Source of the DNA: Chryseolinea serpens | GTDB lineage: Bacteria > Bacteroidota > Bacteroidia > Cytophagales > Cyclobacteriaceae | NCBI RefSeq assembly: GCF_900129725.1 | Contig: NZ_FQWQ01000003.1 | Span: 248,001 to 312,000 of the forward strand | Direction: 5' to 3' | Length of the DNA stretch: 64,000 bases | Part shown: in pieces, positions 7,861 through 14,512 of the stretch | Position numbering within the stretch: position 1 is the first letter of the stretch | How the letters are laid out: each line of letters starts with the position of its first letter | Translations under genes and position numbers: made by a program | The notes under the pieces: generated by a model | What the model was told of the DNA's origin: nothing | Database searches by the model: none | Seen by the model: the letters and a program-made list of their open reading frames with translations, nothing else

Positions 7861-9135
7861 ATGAAACGACAAATACTTCTTCTGATACTGCTAGCAACAG
7901 CTCCTCTTGCTTTTTCCCAACTCAAACACAATCCAAAAACTTTATTTCCTACTTACAACGGCCTCGTCATGGCCGGCTACCAGGGCTGGTTCCGTGCGGC
8001 TGGCGACGGTAGTCAAGCCCGGCACTTTGCCTATGGCGATGAGAGCCGTTCGAGCATCGACGCATGGCCCGACGTTTCGGAATACGAAAAAACGTACGAA
8101 ACTCCTTTCAAGCTTCCGAACGGATCCAAAGCAAAATTCTTTAGCTCGCTCGACAAGAGCACCGTCGATCTGCACTTTAAATGGATGCAACAATACGGCG
8201 TAGACGGCGTGTTCATGCAACGCTTCTTCGATGACACGCGTGATAATAACCGCAAAAAAGAATCGACTGCGATTTTGACGAACGCCATGGAGGCGGCGAC
8301 GAAATATAAACGCGCCATCGCGGTCATGTACGATCTTTCGGGATTGAAAGGATCAGGGGAAGATTGTTCCTCGATTATTGAAGATTGGAAATATTTGGTG
8401 GACCAGCTTCGCGTCACCAGCCAGAAAGAAAACAATACATACTTGCATCACAACGGCAAACCGTTGGTGGTGATCTGGGGTGTGGGCTTTCCCGACCGGC
8501 CGTATAACATCCGCAACATTGGGTTGGAGCGTTTGATAAATTTTTTAAAGAATGACCCCGTCTATGGCAATTGTTCCGTGATGCTTGGCGTGCCCACGGC
8601 TTGGCGGGAATTGAATGCCGATTGTTTGCCCGACCCTTATCTGCACGATCTCATTCGCGCCGCCGACCTGGTGTTGCCCTGGACGGTGCAGCGCTTCTCA
8701 CCTTTGCTGCACAACGACATGGACCGGTACCGTGACCTGATGCTGGCCGACATGAAGTGGTGCGAAGAAAATCACGTTGGCTATGTGCCTTGCGTATACC
8801 CGGGTTTTAGCTGGCACAATCTCAGCGTCCACGCTTTCCCAGACGACATCAAACCAGTGGCTTCCATTCCGCGTCAGGGGGGAAGGTTCTATTGGCAGTT
8901 GATCGCCACCGCGCTGAACACCGGCGCGAAGATGCTTTACGTGGCCATGTTCGACGAGGTGAACGAGGGCACGGCCATTTTCAAAGTGAGCGATACCCCA
9001 CCCGTGGGGGGTGCAACTCAGTTCATGGACCTCGATCACAAACCTTCCGATCATTATCTCTGGCTCACCGGTGAGGCAGCGAAAATGTTGCGCGGTGAAA
9101 AGCCGCTCACTTTTACATTGCCGGAACGGAAATGA
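7861..9135 (+). CDS. GH71/GH99-like secreted glycoside hydrolase
   Basis: 424 residues with a signal peptide (cleaved near AFS-Q, residue 19). The barrel begins with VMAGYQGWFRAAGDGS, includes FKWMQQYGVDGVFMQRFF and GKPLVVIWGVGF, and ends with MLYVAMFDEVNEGTAIFK, where the two Glu of DEVNEG align with the paired catalytic carboxylates of GH99-type WNEWHEG motifs. Known relatives are endo-alpha-mannosidases or endomannanases (GH99) and alpha-1,3-glucanases (GH71); this belongs to the GH71/GH99-like group found in Bacteroidota. With GH92 and SusCD upstream, endo-acting cleavage of alpha-mannan or N-glycans is the most likely job. Exact specificity is not shown by the sequence. Confidence 0.85.
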   Translation: MKRQILLLILLATAPLAFSQLKHNPKTLFPTYNGLVMAGYQGWFRAAGDGSQARHFAYGDESRSSIDAWPDVSEYEKTYETPFKLPNGSKAKFFSSLDKSTVDLHFKWMQQYGVDGVFMQRFFDDTRDNNRKKESTAILTNAMEAATKYKRAIAVMYDLSGLKGSGEDCSSIIEDWKYLVDQLRVTSQKENNTYLHHNGKPLVVIWGVGFPDRPYNIRNIGLERLINFLKNDPVYGNCSVMLGVPTAWRELNADCLPDPYLHDLIRAADLVLPWTVQRFSPLLHNDMDRYRDLMLADMKWCEENHVGYVPCVYPGFSWHNLSVHAFPDDIKPVASIPRQGGRFYWQLIATALNTGAKMLYVAMFDEVNEGTAIFKVSDTPPVGGATQFMDLDHKPSDHYLWLTGEAAKMLRGEKPLTFTLPERK

Positions 9136-9173
9136 AAGGACGCTTTTGTAGTTTTCCCTGAAGAAATTTTTTT

Positions 9174-11216
9174 ATGACGCATCCCAGCATCAACGACCAA
9201 CCAAACGCATCGGCTCCAAGACCCGGCAGGGTGCTGGCGTTTAAGGTGATCGGTGTTTTGCTGCCGTTTGTATTTCTGGTATTGGTAGAGGTGTTATTGC
9301 GGGTGTTTCACTATGGATACTCCACCGATCTTTTTATGGAATATCCGGGGAACAAAGAACTCCTGGTCATGAACCCGGATGCCTCGAAGAAATATTTTAC
9401 GAACGCGTCTACGGCGACGGTCGGGAATGTGGAGTTTTTCAGGAAGGTGAAAAATAAAAACACGCTGCGCATTTTTGTGTTGGGGGAGTCCACCACGCTG
9501 GGCTACCCGTATTTTCACAACGGTTCGTTTCACCGTTGGCTGCAGTACCGGCTGCAACATACTTTTCCGGAACGCGACTTCGAGATCATTAACCTAGCCC
9601 TGACGGCGGTCAACTCGTATACAGTAATGGGCTTTGCCAGGGAGGTGGTCGATTATTCGCCGGACGCCGTCTTTATTTATACGGGCCATAATGAGTATTA
9701 CGGCACGTTGGGCGTGGCGTCGACGGATCGGATAGGAGGGAGCCGCTTGATGGTGAAAACTATGTTGTTGTTGCGCGAACTGAGGATTGTGCAGGGCATG
9801 ACGCGATTGTATGAAAAGCTCTTTGCGCCCTCATCGCAAACCAACGGCGGCACCCGCATGAAAATGATGGTGGCTGACGAGCAGATCCCCTTCGGGTCGG
9901 AACTCTACCGTCGCGGGATGGAACAATTCAAGGCCAACCTGCAGGAGACACTGGACGTTCTCCAGCAACACCACATCCCGGTTTTTGTCAGCACGCTGGT
10001 GAGCAATGAAAGAGACCTGAAACCCTTTGTCAGTTTTCGGGTGGACAGTGTGAAATATCCCGGGTTCCAGGAAAGGTTTACCGCTGCCGTCAAGGCCCTT
10101 CGGGATAATGATGTTTCCCGTGCCTATCAGTATTTGAAAGAAGCGGATTCCATCTGTGATGGTCACGCGTTGAGTCAATATTATCTGGGAAGACTGGCCT
10201 ACCGTTATGGTGACTATGAAAAAGCCAAACGATCTTTCCAAAGGGCAAAAGACGTTGACGGCCTTCGTTTTCGAGCGCCGGAAGAAGCCAATGACATCAT
10301 TCGACAGACGTGCAAGCAACACCGTAATGCCCATGTAGTGGATGCAAAAGCTTTTTTCGAACAGGCCTCCTCACATGGCGTGACGGGAGATGCGCTGATC
10401 CTGGAACACGTCCATCCCAACTTGACCGGTTATGGCGTGTTGTCGGATGCGTTCTATGAGGCATTGAATAAAGAGAAACTTGTTTCCGTGGATACGCAAA
10501 GGGAAATGACGGTGCAACAGCTTCTGAAAGCTATGCCGGTCACGAAGGTGGACTCGCTTTCGGGTTTGTATAAAATAGACCGGCTAAAAAGAAGCTGGCC
10601 TTTCCGCGAGGCCCTTCACCGCGATTCTATGAAAGTGGAGACCTATGAGGAGTTGCTCGCACAAAAGCTGGCCAATCGGCAAGTGACGTGGCAAGCGGCC
10701 ACCGACAGCCTGTACAACTATTACTTAGCGAAGAAGGACTTTCGCGCGGCAAAGACTGTGATGGAAACCTTTGTGCTCGAGTATCCAGAGGACGCAGGGC
10801 TGTATGAAAAGGCGGCGATGTTGAGTGGTGAGGTGAACGCCCTGACCGATGCCCTCGTGTATTTTCAGCAGACTTTTCGGCGTGCGCCCACGACCGAGAA
10901 AGCACGGTATCTTTTTGTTCTTTACCTGAAGCAAGACCGGCCCGTCGAAGCCTTGCCCTACCTGGACTATGTTATGGCCCACAGTCCTTCACGCGCTACG
11001 CTTCTGCCCGTGAGAACGTATGCGAAAAAAATAATAAAGCTGCAGACCATTCAGAAACAAGACACCACCAACGTAACGCTTTTGAATGAGATTGCGCAGG
11101 CCTATTTTAGTATGGACAATCAGGACGCAACGGAAAAGTACATTCGTAAAATATTTAAACTCGACGCGCGCAATGCCACGGCGTTGGCATTGCAGGCAAA
11201 ACTTAGTCACAAGTAA
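9174..11216 (+). CDS. Membrane-anchored SGNH hydrolase with TPR repeats
   Basis: 680 residues. One N-terminal membrane segment (about 22-43), then a SGNH hydrolase domain: block I FVLGESTTLGYPY with the nucleophile Ser, NLALTAVNSYT as block II, TGHNEYYG as block III, and a late catalytic His in LEHVHPNLTGYG, where Glu stands in place of the usual Asp. TPR-like helices are inserted around residues 310-345 (SQYYLGRLAYRYGDYEKAKRSF) and form the C-terminal third (about 550-680). The active site is probably periplasmic. It heads a tight same-strand group with an SxtJ-like protein (15 bases on), DUF5989 and a carbamoyltransferase. Such proteins accompany this carbamoyltransferase set in many Gram-negative genomes; their substrate is not established. 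Confidence 0.85.
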   Translation: MTHPSINDQPNASAPRPGRVLAFKVIGVLLPFVFLVLVEVLLRVFHYGYSTDLFMEYPGNKELLVMNPDASKKYFTNASTATVGNVEFFRKVKNKNTLRIFVLGESTTLGYPYFHNGSFHRWLQYRLQHTFPERDFEIINLALTAVNSYTVMGFAREVVDYSPDAVFIYTGHNEYYGTLGVASTDRIGGSRLMVKTMLLLRELRIVQGMTRLYEKLFAPSSQTNGGTRMKMMVADEQIPFGSELYRRGMEQFKANLQETLDVLQQHHIPVFVSTLVSNERDLKPFVSFRVDSVKYPGFQERFTAAVKALRDNDVSRAYQYLKEADSICDGHALSQYYLGRLAYRYGDYEKAKRSFQRAKDVDGLRFRAPEEANDIIRQTCKQHRNAHVVDAKAFFEQASSHGVTGDALILEHVHPNLTGYGVLSDAFYEALNKEKLVSVDTQREMTVQQLLKAMPVTKVDSLSGLYKIDRLKRSWPFREALHRDSMKVETYEELLAQKLANRQVTWQAATDSLYNYYLAKKDFRAAKTVMETFVLEYPEDAGLYEKAAMLSGEVNALTDALVYFQQTFRRAPTTEKARYLFVLYLKQDRPVEALPYLDYVMAHSPSRATLLPVRTYAKKIIKLQTIQKQDTTNVTLLNEIAQAYFSMDNQDATEKYIRKIFKLDARNATALALQAKLSHK

Positions 11217-11231
11217 ACCCAAACGGGAAGT

Positions 11232-11624
11232 ATGAGATCACTTGTTACATTGATTACCAGAAAGCAATGTATGGAATTTGGTCAGGTGGCTGTGCTGGTT
11301 GTTTTACTGGCCGCACTATATTTTAAGGACGATCATGCGCTCATCCTGGCAGCGCTAATTTTGATCCTACTGACGATCGTGGTACCGATGGTATTTTATC
11401 CATTTGCCGTGGTATGGTTTGGGCTGGCGAAACTATTGGCGGCGGTCGTGCCGCCGGTGTTGCTCGGCATTTTATTTTTTGTGATGGTGACGCCGTTGGG
11501 TTTGGTGCGCCGCGTGATGGGACGCGATGCGTTGCGGCTTCGTCAATTCAAAAAGGGGAGATCGTCGGTGATGAGCAACCGCGACCATGTTTATACCGAA
11601 GCCGATCTGAAAGACACATTTTGA
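11232..11624 (+). CDS. SxtJ-family small membrane protein
   Basis: 130 residues with about three membrane segments (roughly 17-32, 36-58 and 66-95) and a charged C-terminal tail RFKKG-type ending in YTEADLKDTF. The tail and the neighbours match the SxtJ family, named from the saxitoxin cluster, where it sits beside the carbamoyltransferase SxtI. No catalytic residues are evident; it may be a membrane partner of the carbamoyltransferase or SGNH protein. It starts 15 bases after the SGNH-TPR gene and is followed 20 bases later by the DUF5989 miniprotein. Confidence 0.85.
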   Translation: MRSLVTLITRKQCMEFGQVAVLVVLLAALYFKDDHALILAALILILLTIVVPMVFYPFAVVWFGLAKLLAAVVPPVLLGILFFVMVTPLGLVRRVMGRDALRLRQFKKGRSSVMSNRDHVYTEADLKDTF

Positions 11625-11644
11625 AAACTTAACGTCATAAGGCC

Positions 11645-11794
11645 ATCGAATTTCTAAAAGAACTCCTGCGCTTTCTACGCACCCGGAAAAAGTTCTGGCT
11701 GCTGCCGCTTATTGTCGTGTTGCTGCTTTTCGCGGCGCTCATCGCGCTGACCAGTGCCTCGGCCCTGGCGCCTTTCATCTATGCCTTGTTCTGA
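11645..11794 (+). CDS. DUF5989 miniprotein, apparently with an ATC start codon
   Basis: 49 residues if translation begins at ATC (11645): IEFLKELLRFLRTRKKFWLLP, then a hydrophobic stretch to about residue 37 and the ending SALAPFIYALF. This is the typical DUF5989 pattern, whose members normally begin MEFLKEL, so the ATC sits exactly where ATG is expected. In frame, a TAA stop lies at 11630-11632 and the codons between are CGT CAT AAG GCC, so no ATG, GTG or TTG start is available upstream. Either ATC is used as a rare start or the base is a mutation or sequence error. One membrane helix; function unknown. The carbamoyltransferase ATG follows 4 bases after the stop. Confidence 0.8.
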   Translation: MEFLKELLRFLRTRKKFWLLPLIVVLLLFAALIALTSASALAPFIYALF

Positions 11795-11797
11795 AGT

Positions 11798-13654
11798 ATG
11801 ACGCGCATCGTGATCCTGGGCATCTCGGCATTCTATCACGACAGCGCTGCCGCCCTGGTCGTGAATGGATCCATTGTGGCCGCCGCGCAGGAAGAACGCT
11901 TCACCCGGAAGAAGCACGATGCGAGCTTTCCCATCCACGCGATCCGTTACGTGTTGCGGGAGGCCGGCGTCGAATTTCATGAGCTCACCACGATTGCATT
12001 TTACGACAAACCCTTATTGAAATTTGAACGTTTGCTGGAGACCTATCACGCCTTCGCGCCCCGCGGCCTGGTAAGCTTTGTCACAGCGCTCCCCGTGTGG
12101 ATGAAAGAAAAGCTTTTCATGAAGGATGTATTGCGCCGGCAACTGAAAACCTTAGGTGACGCGAAGGTGCCGATGCTATTCCCGGAACATCACTTGTCGC
12201 ATGCCGCCAGTGCATTTTATCCTTCGCCCTTCGAGGAAGCCGCGATTCTCACCCTCGATGGCGTGGGAGAGTGGGCTACCACCACGTTGTGCTATGGAAA
12301 ATCCAACACCATTAAAATTCTAAAAGAGCTTCATTTCCCACATTCGGTCGGACTCTTGTATGCGGCGTTCACTTATTACCTTGGTTTCAAAATAAACAGC
12401 GGCGAGTATAAAGTAATGGGACTGGTGCCGTACGGAGACCCGCACTCACCCCAAACCGACGAATTCCGTCAAAAAATTCTCTCCACGCTTGTCGACGTGA
12501 GAGACGACGGTTCGCTGCTCCTCAATATGGACTACTTCGACTTCGCCACCCAACTCACGATGACGCGCGATGAAAAATGGGAGGACCTGCTAGGCTTGCC
12601 TCGCCGCAAATCCGAATCCGAGATACAACAAGCCCACATGAATCTCGCCCTGGCCCTGCAGCAGGTAACGGAGCAAATCGTGTTGATACTCGCGCGCACG
12701 GCCCGGCAACTCACGGGGAGCCGTAACCTGGTCATGGCCGGTGGCGTCGCGCTAAATTGCGTGGCCAACAGCAAGATCCAGGAGGCGGGCATATTTGAGG
12801 CGATCTGGATGCAGCCCGCTGCGGGAGATGCCGGCGGTGCACTCGGTGCGGCACTGGCGGCCTTTCACATCGGGCATCACCAGGAGCGAACGCCCATCCC
12901 AGGCGATGCGATGCAGCATGCTTACCTCGGGCCTGAATACACCGACAAGGAGATTCTCAACACTGCCCAAAAATTCAATGCCCCTTTTCACCGTTTTGAA
13001 GAGTTTTCTGACCTCAGCGTGCAGGTAAGCGAAAAGATCGCTGCCGGAAATATCGTCGGTTGGTTCCAGGGTAGGATGGAGTTTGGGCCGCGGGCTTTGG
13101 GCAACCGGAGCATCCTGGGAGATCCACGCAACCCGGTCCTGCAAAAAATGTTGAACCTGAAGATAAAGTCCCGCGAAGAATTCAGGCCTTTTGCACCAAG
13201 TGTATTGCTGGAGGATCTTCAGGACTATTTCAATACGACCACACCGTCGCCCTACATGTTGTTTGTTGCTGCACTGCGCTGTGAGTTGCGTCAACCTGAA
13301 CCGGAACACTATCAGGCGCTGCCTTTGTATGACCGGCTGTATCATGTGCGGTCGGATGTGCCCGCCGTGACCCACATTGATTATTCTGCGCGCATCCAAA
13401 CCGTGACCCGGGAGAGTAACCCGAAATTTTTCCAACTGCTGCGCGACTTCAAAGCGATTACCGGCTGCGGCATGTTGATCAACACATCGTTCAATGTGCG
13501 GGGCGAACCGATCGTGTGCACACCGCAGGAGGCCTATGTTGGGTTTATGCGCACGGGAATGGATTACCTGGTGATGGGAAGATTTTTGTTCGACCGGAGC
13601 GAGCAGCCGTCGTTGCCCGCGGAGCTGGTGGAGCAGACCTTTGCCTTGGATTAG
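11798..13654 (+). CDS. NodU/CmcH-type O-carbamoyltransferase (SxtI-like)
   Basis: 618 residues, usual for the family. The N-terminal Kae1-like domain (about 1-370) starts ILGISAFYHDSAAALV, carries AQEERFTRKKHDASFP, the metal-binding HHLSHAASAFYPSP, and LTLDGVGEWATT. The C-terminal YrdC-like domain (about 400-600) has GWFQGRMEFGPRALGNRSI, the hallmark of carbamoyltransferases. It makes carbamoyl-adenylate from carbamoyl phosphate and ATP, then transfers the carbamoyl group to a hydroxyl of a sugar or natural product. Its partners upstream are SxtJ, DUF5989 and a periplasm-facing SGNH protein, suggesting a surface or exported molecule as acceptor. No glycosyltransferase or biosynthetic cluster adjoins, so the acceptor is unknown. 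Confidence 0.95.
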   Translation: MTRIVILGISAFYHDSAAALVVNGSIVAAAQEERFTRKKHDASFPIHAIRYVLREAGVEFHELTTIAFYDKPLLKFERLLETYHAFAPRGLVSFVTALPVWMKEKLFMKDVLRRQLKTLGDAKVPMLFPEHHLSHAASAFYPSPFEEAAILTLDGVGEWATTTLCYGKSNTIKILKELHFPHSVGLLYAAFTYYLGFKINSGEYKVMGLVPYGDPHSPQTDEFRQKILSTLVDVRDDGSLLLNMDYFDFATQLTMTRDEKWEDLLGLPRRKSESEIQQAHMNLALALQQVTEQIVLILARTARQLTGSRNLVMAGGVALNCVANSKIQEAGIFEAIWMQPAAGDAGGALGAALAAFHIGHHQERTPIPGDAMQHAYLGPEYTDKEILNTAQKFNAPFHRFEEFSDLSVQVSEKIAAGNIVGWFQGRMEFGPRALGNRSILGDPRNPVLQKMLNLKIKSREEFRPFAPSVLLEDLQDYFNTTTPSPYMLFVAALRCELRQPEPEHYQALPLYDRLYHVRSDVPAVTHIDYSARIQTVTRESNPKFFQLLRDFKAITGCGMLINTSFNVRGEPIVCTPQEAYVGFMRTGMDYLVMGRFLFDRSEQPSLPAELVEQTFALD

Positions 13655-13700
13655 GTTGGACTTTTTTCTCGTCTTCCATCGCACCGGCCCATGGAATTTT

Positions 13701-14456
13701 TTACGGATTTGATTCTTCCACTAATTTTCGAAGCGTCTGGGCGTCCTCAAAAGCGGAGCCCACAGTATTGTTAAAATAGACATATACCTCTTTGTCCCGG
13801 GCAAGCCATGTTTTGATCATAGCTGCATAGCCTTCCAGAAACTCCGGTGAATATCCACCGCGATAATTTCCCTCGGGCCCGTGAAACCGCAGATAGACAA
13901 CCCGGGTGGCCTCATCCGAAACCGGCGGTTTCGAACCGGGCATGTCGTGCAAGACGGCAGAAGCCTCGTAACGGTCCAGCAGTTCGTATACCGGGCCGAT
14001 ATACCAATTTATATCGCGAAACTCAACGCACACCCGCCATCCCGGCGCGCTGTTCAGAGCATGGATCTGTTTCAATATATTCTTTACTTCGCGTCGAAGT
14101 TCGATTTTGACGCTGGTGGGAAATTGAACGAGCAGGCATCCTTTCTTGTCCCCGATCTTGTCGGCAGCCCGTAGAAATGCCGTAATGTCCTCCGGGTCGT
14201 AGGGCAATTTCTTTTTGTGCGTGATCGCGCGCCACAGCTTGACAGTGAACTTAAAATCATCCGGCACTTCCTGTGACCATTTTTCAAACGTCGCGGGCAA
14301 GGGCACTTTGTAGAAGGAACTGTTTACTTCCAGCGTATTGAAGAGCGAACCATAATAGTGCAGCCGGCTGCCCGAGCGGTATTCTTCGGGGAAGGTTTCC
14401 TTCGTGCCTGGAACAACAATTCCGCTGGTGCCGATTCGTAGTATGCCCACCTGCAA
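13701..14456 (-). CDS. DUF72 domain protein
   Basis: 251 residues with the DUF72 core: LRIGTSGIVVPGTKETFPEEY near the start, NTLEVNSSFYKVP, FKFTVKLWRAITHKKKL, and VYLRFHGPEGNYRGGYS with YVYFNNTVGSAFEDA at the end. The fold is a TIM barrel related to xylose isomerase-like proteins; no reaction has been proven for the family. There is no in-frame ATG: the start is TTG at 14456 or GTG at 14450, with a TAA not far upstream. It is convergent with the carbamoyltransferase, 46 bases apart, with no strong hairpin between. Cytoplasmic, single gene. Confidence 0.9.
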   Translation of the reverse strand: MQVGILRIGTSGIVVPGTKETFPEEYRSGSRLHYYGSLFNTLEVNSSFYKVPLPATFEKWSQEVPDDFKFTVKLWRAITHKKKLPYDPEDITAFLRAADKIGDKKGCLLVQFPTSVKIELRREVKNILKQIHALNSAPGWRVCVEFRDINWYIGPVYELLDRYEASAVLHDMPGSKPPVSDEATRVVYLRFHGPEGNYRGGYSPEFLEGYAAMIKTWLARDKEVYVYFNNTVGSAFEDAQTLRKLVEESNP

Positions 14457-14512
14457 GTAATGGTTACATTACTCATAACAAAATGGGAAGCGAATTTGTT
14501 ACAGGCTCTTTT

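Noticed and set aside
12752-13684. 310-codon minus-strand open frame
   Set aside because: Lies wholly against the carbamoyltransferase gene, which has clear motifs in the plus strand; the antisense protein shows no family features.
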